Source of the DNA: Sphingomonadales bacterium UBA7473
GTDB taxonomy: Bacteria > Pseudomonadota > Alphaproteobacteria > Sphingomonadales > Sphingomonadaceae
Direction: 5' to 3'
Assembly (NCBI GenBank): GCA_002478575.1
Contig: DLOX01000169.1
Span: forward strand, 1-8,960
DNA: 8,960 nt
Positions 1 to 6,746 of the stretch are shown here, one piece after another. Below the pieces are notes generated by a model. It was not told the DNA's origin and made no database searches. It saw nothing but the letters and a program-made list of their open reading frames with translations. A program made the position numbers and the translations under genes. How positions within the stretch are numbered: position 1 is the stretch's first letter; the number at the start of each line of letters is the position of its first letter.

Positions 1-2
1 GT

Positions 3-686
3 GAAGCGGTTTATGAGGTGGGGCCGGGACCCGGTGGATTAACCCGCGCCTTGCTTCGCGCAGGTGCTAAAGTGACAGCGGTTGAGCGTGATCGAAGGTG
101 CCTGCCAGCTCTTGCAGAACTCGACGAGGCTTTTCCGGGCCAGCTGACGGTCCGGGAAGAAGATGCGCTTGGCGTCGATCTGGCGGATGTCTTGCCTGAG
201 GGAGGGCATATTCTGTCCAACTTGCCCTATAACATCGGCACGGCTTTGCTGGTTCAATGGTTGGAAGCGCCAGTTTGGCCGCCGCGTTGGAAGAGCCTGA
301 CCCTTATGTTCCAACGCGAAGTGGCGGATCGGATTGTCGCCCCATCGGGAAGTGATGCCTTTGGAAGGCTCGCAGTTTTGGCGCAGTGGCGGACACATGC
401 GAAGCTCGCGATGCCAGTTCATCGATCGGCCTTCACTCCCCCGCCGAAGGTTATGTCTGCGGTTGTCCATATCACGCCCGCAGAGCAGCCAGAGGGCATC
501 AACCCCGCGATGCTGTCCCGCATTACAGCTGCGGCCTTTGGCCAGCGGCGCAAGATGCTGCGGCAAAGCTTGAAAGCGGTGCAGGGCGCCGTTGAGGCTT
601 TGGTTGAGGTGGACATCGATCCCGCGCGGCGAGCGGAGACACTGTCAGTGGACGAGTTTCTGAAGTTGGCGCGGGTGCTGAGTTAG
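3..686 (+). CDS. rsmA: 16S rRNA (adenine1518/1519-N6)-dimethyltransferase, 5'-truncated by window
   Basis: RsmA (KsgA) uses S-adenosylmethionine to dimethylate two adjacent adenines near the 3' end of 16S rRNA during cytoplasmic small-subunit assembly. The frame is open from base 3 and gives 227 residues up to a TAG at 684-686. Visible motifs are the SAM-binding glycine loop (VGPGPGGLTRALL, residues 6-18), an acidic residue after strand 2 (AVERD), the catalytic NLPYNIG motif, and the C-terminal-domain signatures FTPPPKVMSAVV and FGQRRKMLRQSLK. About 40-50 N-terminal residues, including the usual GQNFL segment, lie upstream of the window, since full-length family members are roughly 270 residues. 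No internal disruption is seen. The stop overlaps the stop of the convergent gene, so no terminator separates them. Identification is secure. The in-frame GTG at 18 is not the start because homology continues upstream of it. Confidence 0.96.
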   Translation, partial: EAVYEVGPGPGGLTRALLRAGAKVTAVERDRRCLPALAELDEAFPGQLTVREEDALGVDLADVLPEGGHILSNLPYNIGTALLVQWLEAPVWPPRWKSLTLMFQREVADRIVAPSGSDAFGRLAVLAQWRTHAKLAMPVHRSAFTPPPKVMSAVVHITPAEQPEGINPAMLSRITAAAFGQRRKMLRQSLKAVQGAVEALVEVDIDPARRAETLSVDEFLKLARVLS

Positions 687-1087
687 CTCAACAGCGACAA
701 CATATGGGCCGTGTCATTATAGGGGCGGATCTCAGTGACTTTTCCATCCGTCACCGTCAATGTCGTGCAATAGAAGTTGCGATACACATCACCCTTGGAC
801 GTTCGGCCATTGGCTTCATATTCAATCGCAACCGCCTGACCATCTGCAATCACGCGACTGGCGTCGACCGAAAAGCCGCTTTCATCAAATTTACCGAACA
901 GATCTTCGATGATCCGCTGCAAAGCTTCACGGGCGGGCCAGATGTGACCGCGGCCAAGTTTGGCTTGTGTCATGCCCAGTTGAAAATGCCACAGCGCATC
1001 GTCGCTCATCATGGCGTGACAGGTGTCGACATCGCCCGCCCAGAGCGCGTTCATGAAGGCTAGGCCAATCTCTTTGGCATCGATCAT
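683..1087 (-). CDS. SnoaL-like / NTF2-fold protein
   Basis: A 134-residue cytoplasmic protein with the NTF2-like (SnoaL, ketosteroid-isomerase, limonene-epoxide-hydrolase) layout. An N-terminal helical part (residues 3-30) is followed by a beta-rich half with the pattern VAIEYEANGRTSKGDVYRNFY and the closing strand DGKVTEIRPYNDTAHM. Asp125 in YNDTAH sits where members of this superfamily often place a catalytic acid, and the usual Tyr/Asn positions around it are kept. Members act as cyclases, isomerases, epoxide hydrolases or dehydratases on small hydrophobic substrates, so the exact reaction cannot be named. The ATG overlaps the TGA of the acyl-CoA ligase (ATGA on the minus strand), which indicates translational coupling and a role in the same pathway. 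It is the last gene of the minus-strand operon, and its TAA overlaps the rsmA stop. The fold assignment is firm; the function is open. Confidence 0.85.
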   Translation of the reverse strand: MIDAKEIGLAFMNALWAGDVDTCHAMMSDDALWHFQLGMTQAKLGRGHIWPAREALQRIIEDLFGKFDESGFSVDASRVIADGQAVAIEYEANGRTSKGDVYRNFYCTTLTVTDGKVTEIRPYNDTAHMLSLLS

Positions 1088-2601
1088 GCACTGATCCTTT
1101 GGCGAAGTTCAGTCTTCAGGATTTTACCCCCGGCATTGCGCGGCAATTCGGTGATGAAGGACACGGCTTTTGGAACCTTATAGCCCGCCAACTGCTCTTT
1201 GCAGGCAGAGATGACGGCCTCCGCGCTCACTTCGCGCCCATTGGATAGCACCACAAAGGCGTGAAGGCTTTCGCCCCATTCTTTGCTGGGCTCTCCAACC
1301 ACTGCGGCTTCTCGAACGCCGGGCACAGTCGCAATGATCGTCTCAATCTCCTTGGGATAGACATTCATCCCTCCAGTGATGACCATATCCTTCTTGCGAT
1401 CAACGATGGTGATATAGCCATCTGCGTCTCGCACCGCCATGTCGCCGACAGTCACCCAACCATCAATGATGGTTTCTGCCGTCGCAGTGGGCCGGTTCCA
1501 ATAGCCGTTGAACAAGGTGGGGCCTTGGCAGAATAGCTCCCCTGGCGTTCCCGGCGCGGCGATGCTGCCATCGCTTAGTCTAAGTTCCACCTCCATATGG
1601 GGGAAGGGGAGGCCAACACTTCCCGGCTTGTCGAGGAGGCGAGAAGGCGCAATGTTGGTGACGATCCCACCTTCGGTGGAGCCATAAGTCTCATTCAAAA
1701 GGCCTGCCCCAAAATGCTCGATGGCCGCTTCCTTCATCGCTTGGGGGAGGGCCGCAGCGTTAGAAATGATCGTGCGGAGCGCATGATCGCGGTGCTTTGC
1801 AAGAGTTGCCCCTGGCAGATCGAAAATCCGCGCAAAATGGGTAGGCACCATGAAGATGCCGCTCACATCCTTCTGACCAATTCGAGAGAGGATCGCTTCT
1901 GGGTCTTGCGAACCAAAGAGCGTTGTCGTCCCGCCGAAATGAAGCGCCGCACAGGCAAAAACAAATCCCGCGCCGTGGCACATTGGCGAGAGCGCGAGGA
2001 AACTATCCTCCGCTCCGAAGCAGCGATACTCTGCTGCCATCGAAGCGAAGGTCAGAGCACGGGAGCGATGAGAGAGGAGAACGCCTTTTGGCTGCCCCGT
2101 CGTGCCTGATGTGTAAGCCAAGGCAAAGGGTGCTTCTTCGCTGACTGTTGAATGAAAAGGCGCATCGGACATTTTTGCCAATGCAGCCTCATAGGGCTCG
2201 CCCAACCAAAGGACCGGAAGATCGCGTTCCCAATCCGGATCGATGGAGGGTTCGCATGAGGGGTGGGCAATGATGAGGGCAGGAGTACAATCGTCCAAAA
2301 TGCCTTTCAATTCCGCCTGAGTGAGGCGTGGATTGAGGGTTGCAACAATCACGCCCAGATCAGACAGCCCTGCGACGATTTCAACATAAGGCAAGCAATT
2401 CGGGGAAATGAGCGCAACGCGGTCACCTTCGGACAAGCCATAGCCTTGGCCAAGTGCCGCAACTTGATTGATCCGGCGCACCAGCTGCCCATAGGAGAGG
2501 CTTCGCTCACCAAGGACCAGCGCATTGCGATTGGGGTTGCGTCCAGCGGCACAGCGGATGCCGCGTCCGATGGTCATGGCTTGATAGCCATCAGGCCGCA
2601 T
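1084..2601 (-). CDS. AMP-forming acyl-CoA ligase (ANL superfamily)
   Basis: It activates a carboxylic acid with ATP to an acyl-adenylate and transfers it to coenzyme A. All core ANL motifs are present, numbered from the ATG at 2601 (505 residues): YTSGTTGQPKG (163-173, ATP phosphate loop), YGSTEGG (306-312), VGD with Asp387 (ribose binding), DRKKD (401-405, domain hinge), GGMNVYPKEIE (410-420) and the catalytic lysine in GGKILK (Lys493). The enzyme looks intact and of normal length for fatty-acid, aryl or cycloalkyl-CoA ligases; the motifs do not separate these. The start is uncertain. ATG 2601 overlaps the amidohydrolase stop by 11 nt and has a modest purine stretch upstream; ATG 2649 (+16 residues, no ribosome site seen) and ATG 2577 (just before TIGRGIR, where similarity would begin) are alternatives. 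It is the middle gene of the minus-strand operon and the clearest sign of a carboxylate-degrading route. Confidence 0.93.
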   Translation of the reverse strand: MRPDGYQAMTIGRGIRCAAGRNPNRNALVLGERSLSYGQLVRRINQVAALGQGYGLSEGDRVALISPNCLPYVEIVAGLSDLGVIVATLNPRLTQAELKGILDDCTPALIIAHPSCEPSIDPDWERDLPVLWLGEPYEAALAKMSDAPFHSTVSEEAPFALAYTSGTTGQPKGVLLSHRSRALTFASMAAEYRCFGAEDSFLALSPMCHGAGFVFACAALHFGGTTTLFGSQDPEAILSRIGQKDVSGIFMVPTHFARIFDLPGATLAKHRDHALRTIISNAAALPQAMKEAAIEHFGAGLLNETYGSTEGGIVTNIAPSRLLDKPGSVGLPFPHMEVELRLSDGSIAAPGTPGELFCQGPTLFNGYWNRPTATAETIIDGWVTVGDMAVRDADGYITIVDRKKDMVITGGMNVYPKEIETIIATVPGVREAAVVGEPSKEWGESLHAFVVLSNGREVSAEAVISACKEQLAGYKVPKAVSFITELPRNAGGKILKTELRQRISA

Positions 2602-3472
2602 GCGCAACGCCCATCCGTGCCGCCATTTTGGGGAAGATGCGAAGGGCATTGCCGCGCATCACTTTATCATAAGCCGCTTCACGCAAGCCATGGGCCTTCA
2701 TTTCTTCGATACCGCGTGCTGGATGAATGACTGGCCAATCGGTGCCCCACAACACTTTGTCTGCGCCATAGCTGTTCATATAATGGATCAGAGATGCAGG
2801 GAGATGCTTTGGCGCGTAGGCGTCCAAACCAATGAAGACGCGCTCATGTTTCCAAGCCATGGCGATCATCTCGTCGGCCCAAGGCGTTCCGACATGAATG
2901 CCAATGAGGGTGAGTTCAGGAAAATCAATCGCGACCTGATCTAGCAAGATCGGCCGCGCGACCGAAGGCAAGCGCACATCCTTTTGATAGATTAGATTTT
3001 GCCCAACCTGCAGCATGTAGGGCAAATCAAGTTCGCAGCATTTGGCGTAAATGGGATACCAGCGCGCATGATCGGGCGGCAGGCGGAACCAATGGGGGTA
3101 GGCATGCACACCGACAAAACCCAGCTCTGCCGCGCGTTCCAAATCACGAAGCTGCTCCATCCCGCGAGATGGATCGGCCCCCGCCAATCCTGAGAAGCGA
3201 GTCGGATGACGATCACACCAGCGGGCAACGGTCTCATAGGGGATTTCGAAGCTGCCTTTCCAGTTTCGGTCTCCGGCGCGAACAGCGATCAGGAGACTAT
3301 GGTCGACGCCAGCCTCATCCATCAATCGCACATAATCATCGGCGTCGACGCCTTCGCGCATCCAATCCGGCATGCGGACCTGATCCATGAAATCTGCATC
3401 AAAGCCCGTTTGTCCGTTCGCAATCTCCTGCGGACCAAACAGGTTGACGACAATGTCGATGGCCTTCGTCAA
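2591..3472 (-). CDS. Amidohydrolase_2-family TIM-barrel protein with altered metal site
   Basis: A 293-residue protein of the amidohydrolase-related family that includes ACMSD and gamma-resorcylate decarboxylase: metal-dependent hydrolases, decarboxylases or C-C bond enzymes. The family framework is visible: IDIVVNLF at the N-terminus, GVHAYPHWF (His123), MLQVGQ (Gln155), GIHVGTPW (His193), GTDWP (Asp245) and GNALRIF near the end. The usual metal-binding D-x-H-x-H after the first strand reads D6-I-V8-V-N10, and the beta-5 histidine appears as Gln155, so only the His193 and Asp245 positions are clearly kept. It starts with TTG at 3472: an in-frame TGA lies 15 nt upstream, no ATG fits, and GAGGGGAAGG precedes the TTG at ribosome-site distance. 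It is the first gene of the minus-strand operon and its TGA lies within the ligase start. The substrate is unknown. Family assignment is strong; activity is uncertain because of the altered ligands. Confidence 0.88.
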   Translation of the reverse strand: MTKAIDIVVNLFGPQEIANGQTGFDADFMDQVRMPDWMREGVDADDYVRLMDEAGVDHSLLIAVRAGDRNWKGSFEIPYETVARWCDRHPTRFSGLAGADPSRGMEQLRDLERAAELGFVGVHAYPHWFRLPPDHARWYPIYAKCCELDLPYMLQVGQNLIYQKDVRLPSVARPILLDQVAIDFPELTLIGIHVGTPWADEMIAMAWKHERVFIGLDAYAPKHLPASLIHYMNSYGADKVLWGTDWPVIHPARGIEEMKAHGLREAAYDKVMRGNALRIFPKMAARMGVAHAA

Positions 3473-3648
3473 ATCGCCTTCCCCTCATCGAGCTTTTCTT
3501 CGTGTAGCATCATGATAATAAGTTCACAAGTGTGAACATAGAGAATATCTATCTGAACAAAGCTTGACAAGCGAAGCTGGTTGTGATCATCTTCCGGCAA
3601 AAGCGGGTGAACTGGATTTGGCAGCCCGCGCCACCGGGGAGACTGACC
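3473..3648. promoter_or_regulatory. Divergent promoter/operator region
   Basis: The only sizeable gap between the two catabolic operons, more AT-rich than its flanks. Plus strand: TTCACA (3523-3528), a 17-nt spacer and TATCTA (3546-3551) form a candidate sigma-70 promoter; a second -35-like TTGACA at 3564-3569 lacks a convincing -10. Minus strand: TATTAT (3520-3515) is a good -10 match with a poor -35, giving a leader of about 36 nt to the TTG start. The palindrome at 3522-3537 overlaps the plus-strand -35 and lies just upstream of the minus-strand -10, so one bound protein could control both directions. A ribosome site GGGGAGA (3636-3642) precedes the receptor ATG. The promoter calls are by eye. 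Confidence 0.6.
3522..3537. promoter_or_regulatory. Perfect 7+7 bp palindrome, candidate operator
   Basis: GTTCACA-AG-TGTGAAC: two perfect inverted 7-bp arms around a 2-bp centre. Its size and its position within the divergent promoters fit a dimeric repressor or activator site. The GTTC...GAAC outline resembles many IclR-family sites, and an IclR gene lies about 4 kb away in the same cluster, but TetR-type regulators also use such sites. The regulator assignment is inference; the symmetry is seen directly. Confidence 0.65.
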
Positions 3649-5928
3649 ATGACGCGTTCGACATTCCGCCCTGCTTTCAAAATTCTTTTGGCGGCAAGCA
3701 TTTCTACATTCGGGGCCAATGCGGCTTTTGCGCAGGAAGCGGCTGAAGAGGCAGACAACAGCGAAATCATCGTAACTGCGCAGCGCAAATCTGAGTCGGT
3801 TCAAGATGTTCCGATCTCAATTACGGCCTTGACCGGTGACGCGCTGCAAAAGGCAGGCATTCAAGACACGGAAAATCTCGTGACGTTGACTCCGGGGCTT
3901 TTGGTGCAACGCTCAGTGGTCGGTAAGATCAGCATTCGCGGCGTTGGCAATGAGAATTACACGATCGCGGGTGACCCTGGTGTCGCGGTTCACAATGACG
4001 GCATCTACGTCGCTCGCGCCGCGGCAGGCCTGTTCGACCTTTATGACGTCAACCGCGTTGAAGTGCTGCGCGGTCCACAAGGCACGCTCTATGGCCGGAA
4101 TGCGACCGGCGGCGTGATCAATGTGATCCCGAACACCCCAAGCGACGAATATGAAGGCAGCGTGACGGCGGAATATGGCAATTATGACGCTTTCCGCGTG
4201 ACCGGGATGATCAATGCGGCCGTGTCACCAACCTTTGGCATCCGTATCGCAGCGCTCAGCAATAATCGCGATGGCTTCACTCGCAATACCAATGCCGGAG
4301 CCGCGGCGCGGGGCTTTGGAGATTTGGACAATAAGGATGTGTTTGCGATCCGCGCGCAGGCTGCCTCTTTGGGTGGCGGGCCTTTCAAAGCGCGACTGGC
4401 GTTCGAGTATATGAACGACAATAGCAATTTGCCGGCCTACAAATATTTGAACCGCCCCAATGCGCTTCCAACGTCCGATTTCGGCGGAGGAGCAGCGGCA
4501 TTCACAAAACCCAACCTACGCGTCGTCAACCAAGCGTTTGAAACCAATATCCCGGGCTATACGCGGGGCGTAGGCGGAGACAGCGACGTCTTCAAAACCA
4601 CGCAAGGCAGCCTTGCGCTCCACATGAGCTATGATTTCGGCAGCGTGACTTTGTCTTCGATCAGCGGATATCGTCGGACCAAATTCAACTGGCTGAACGA
4701 TGGCGATGGAGCTGACACATTCTACGTCAATTACATCCAGCAGGATTCATCAAAGCAATATAGCCAGGAAATCCAATTGAGCGGCGGTGGCGATACGCTC
4801 GACTGGATCGTCGGCGGCTTCTATTTCCGTGAAACGGGCTCAAGCTTTATCGCGCTTCCTTTCACATTCGGCGCAAATCTTCCTTTCTACATCGCCATCG
4901 ATGGCACAGCGAAGACCAAGGCGCTGGCCGGTTTTGGTGAGTTGAACTGGAAAGCAACGGACCGTCTGAAGGTCACGCTTGGTGCGCGATACAGCGATGA
5001 GAAGCGCGAAGCGGCTTATGTCTATGATATCAATTTCGGAACGCTTTTCCGTCGCACGCCGAACGATAGCGACAAGTTCAACGCCTTCACGCCGCGCCTT
5101 GTCGTCAATTATGAAGCGACCGACGATATCAATGTCTACGCGTCCGCCACGCGCGGGTTCAAATCAGGCGGCTTCAACTTGCTTGCGGTTCAACCGGGCT
5201 TCTCGCCAGAGAAAGTCTGGTCCTATGAACTCGGATTCAAATCCAAATTCGGCGGCGGCAAAGGCACGTTCAACGCGAACGTCTTTTATGCTGACTATAA
5301 GGATATTCAGGTCGGTCAGATCGTCAATCTGTCGTCGGTCTTGACCAACGCGGCGGCAGCAACGCTGAAGGGCGCGGAAGTTGAACTCAATTACCGTCCT
5401 ATCCCTGCGCTCGATATCGGAGCAACACTTGCTTATCTCGATGCGAAATATGACACATTCTGCACCGGCGATCCAACCAAGCCCAATTATGGCACAGCAA
5501 CCGCACCTGCGGGACAGCCAAGAACGCCAGATGCTGGTTGCACAGCCGCCAATCCAATCGATCTTGGCGGCAACCGTTTCCCCCGCGCGCCAGAGCTGAC
5601 CTTGTCAGGCACGATTGGCTATACCGCTGATCTTGGTGACAGTGGCAGCCTAGGCTTGCGGGCCGACGCGCGCTATCAATCGAAGACCTTCTTCACGCAG
5701 TTTAATCGTCCTGAAATTTCGCAAAAGGCCTATACGATTGTGAACAGCCGGATCACCTGGACATCAGCCAGCGAGAAATTCACGATTGGGGCCTATGTGA
5801 ATAATCTCTTTGATAAGACCTATTTCTCAGAAGTGCTCGAATCAGGCGCCTTCAACCCGCAGCTCGTGGCTCAGGCCTATGTTGCGCCACCCCGGACTTA
5901 CGGGATCACAGCGGGTGTGAAATTCTAA
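3649..5928 (+). CDS. TonB-dependent outer-membrane receptor
   Basis: A 759-residue outer-membrane beta-barrel that takes up a ligand using TonB/ExbBD energy. The ATG at 3649 is chosen because GGGGAGA lies 6 nt upstream and a clean signal peptide follows: basic MTRSTFRPAFK, a hydrophobic stretch, and cleavage at AFA|QE (28/29). A GTG 66 nt upstream would bury that signal. Next come a TonB box (EIIVTAQRK, 39-47), a plug domain (about 50-165) with the signature VEVLRGPQGTLYGRNATGG (137-155), and a long barrel ending in Phe after YGITAGVKF, as expected for BAM-mediated insertion. The only two cysteines, Cys605 and Cys631, flank a Pro/Thr-rich probable surface loop and may form a disulfide. It belongs to the sphingomonad-type receptors found beside catabolic genes, so import of the pathway substrate is more likely than siderophore uptake; the ligand is unknown. 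It is the first gene of the plus-strand operon, and its TAA shares a base with the next ATG. Confidence 0.94.
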   Translation: MTRSTFRPAFKILLAASISTFGANAAFAQEAAEEADNSEIIVTAQRKSESVQDVPISITALTGDALQKAGIQDTENLVTLTPGLLVQRSVVGKISIRGVGNENYTIAGDPGVAVHNDGIYVARAAAGLFDLYDVNRVEVLRGPQGTLYGRNATGGVINVIPNTPSDEYEGSVTAEYGNYDAFRVTGMINAAVSPTFGIRIAALSNNRDGFTRNTNAGAAARGFGDLDNKDVFAIRAQAASLGGGPFKARLAFEYMNDNSNLPAYKYLNRPNALPTSDFGGGAAAFTKPNLRVVNQAFETNIPGYTRGVGGDSDVFKTTQGSLALHMSYDFGSVTLSSISGYRRTKFNWLNDGDGADTFYVNYIQQDSSKQYSQEIQLSGGGDTLDWIVGGFYFRETGSSFIALPFTFGANLPFYIAIDGTAKTKALAGFGELNWKATDRLKVTLGARYSDEKREAAYVYDINFGTLFRRTPNDSDKFNAFTPRLVVNYEATDDINVYASATRGFKSGGFNLLAVQPGFSPEKVWSYELGFKSKFGGGKGTFNANVFYADYKDIQVGQIVNLSSVLTNAAAATLKGAEVELNYRPIPALDIGATLAYLDAKYDTFCTGDPTKPNYGTATAPAGQPRTPDAGCTAANPIDLGGNRFPRAPELTLSGTIGYTADLGDSGSLGLRADARYQSKTFFTQFNRPEISQKAYTIVNSRITWTSASEKFTIGAYVNNLFDKTYFSEVLESGAFNPQLVAQAYVAPPRTYGITAGVKF

Positions 5929-6743
5929 TGCCCTATTTCACGCTCAGCGATGGAGTGCCGCTTTGGTATGATGTGAAGGGGGAGGGCAAGCCGCTTGTCC
6001 TCCTTCAGGGGCTTCAATTTCCGGCTGGCTATTTCTGGCAGAAGAATATCGATGCGCTGGCCGCTAATAGTCGCGTGATCATGGTCGATCTGCGCGGGCA
6101 GGGGCTTTCAGGTAAGCCCAATGGCGATCACACAGTTTCGAAGAACGCTGCCGATCTCGCTGAGTTTTTGACGGCGCTTGATATCCAGGATGCACTCTTG
6201 TTCGGTGTAGCCTTTGGCGGGATCGTCGCACTGAAATATATGCAGGAACAAGACACGAGCCGTTTGCGCGCGCTTGGCCTGTGCGAAATGTCTCCGCGTG
6301 TCATGTCTGCGCCCGATTGGGAACATCCGACCTTCGGCGATTTTCCGGAAGAAGCTGCGCTCAACTATGGAGCAGGCGTGCGGGCGGATCGTTCGATCCT
6401 CGATGGCTTTTTGCACGCGGCTTTTGCTGAGCCTATTGATCCGCACCTGATGGCCGAAATGAAAACGCAAATGTATCTGACGCCCACTGAAACAGTGGCG
6501 GCGATTATCGATGATATGGTGAAGCCCGACTATCGGGAGTTCCTCCCTTCTATCACTTTGCCAACGGTGCTTGTTTATGGCCGCGGCAATAATCCGGTGA
6601 TGCCCGGACGGGTCGGTGCATGGATGGCGGACCGGATGTCCAATGCGGAATTGGTCGAGCTCGATGGCGGTGGCCATACGATTTTCTGGGAAGACCCAGC
6701 AGCATTTAACGCAGCGCTCAATGCCTTTGCGACGAAGGTATAA
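5928..6743 (+). CDS. Alpha/beta-hydrolase-fold protein lacking the nucleophile Ser
   Basis: A 271-residue cytoplasmic alpha/beta-hydrolase-fold protein, normal in length for the esterase, epoxide-hydrolase, dehalogenase and C-C hydrolase group. Fold landmarks are PLVLLQGLQ (oxyanion region, 22-30), VIMVDLRGQGLSGKP (50-64), the nucleophile elbow LFGVAFGGIVAL (91-102), LGLCEMSP after strand 6 (Glu120), and GGGHTIFWEDP (His250). The elbow is G-V-A-F-G: Ala95 (GCC) replaces the Ser, Cys or Asp nucleophile, and the usual His-Gly before the oxyanion loop is Gln-Gly. The common strand-7 acid position reads GRGNNP with no Asp, although Glu120 after strand 6 could supply the acid, as in LinB-type dehalogenases. 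The reading frame is otherwise intact and well conserved, so it is probably an expressed protein with altered or non-hydrolytic activity rather than a decayed gene. TAATG overlap with the receptor gene implies coupling. Confidence 0.88.
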   Translation: MPYFTLSDGVPLWYDVKGEGKPLVLLQGLQFPAGYFWQKNIDALAANSRVIMVDLRGQGLSGKPNGDHTVSKNAADLAEFLTALDIQDALLFGVAFGGIVALKYMQEQDTSRLRALGLCEMSPRVMSAPDWEHPTFGDFPEEAALNYGAGVRADRSILDGFLHAAFAEPIDPHLMAEMKTQMYLTPTETVAAIIDDMVKPDYREFLPSITLPTVLVYGRGNNPVMPGRVGAWMADRMSNAELVELDGGGHTIFWEDPAAFNAALNAFATKV

Positions 6744-6746
6744 GCC

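Noticed and set aside
39..566. 175-codon minus-strand open frame opposite rsmA
   Set aside because: It is antisense to strongly conserved rsmA motifs; its composition looks like a shadow frame.
3583..3648. N-terminal extension of the receptor from a GTG at 3583
   Set aside because: It would place 22 residues before a clear signal peptide. The ATG at 3649 has a better ribosome site, and the extension covers the control region.
3469..3804. 111-codon open frame on the minus strand across the divergent promoter
   Set aside because: It overlaps the receptor's signal-peptide region and the palindrome, and its translation has no recognisable domain.
6108..6677. 189-codon minus-strand open frame opposite the hydrolase-fold gene
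   Set aside because: His/Arg-rich shadow translation. The plus-strand frame shows a full alpha/beta-hydrolase layout.
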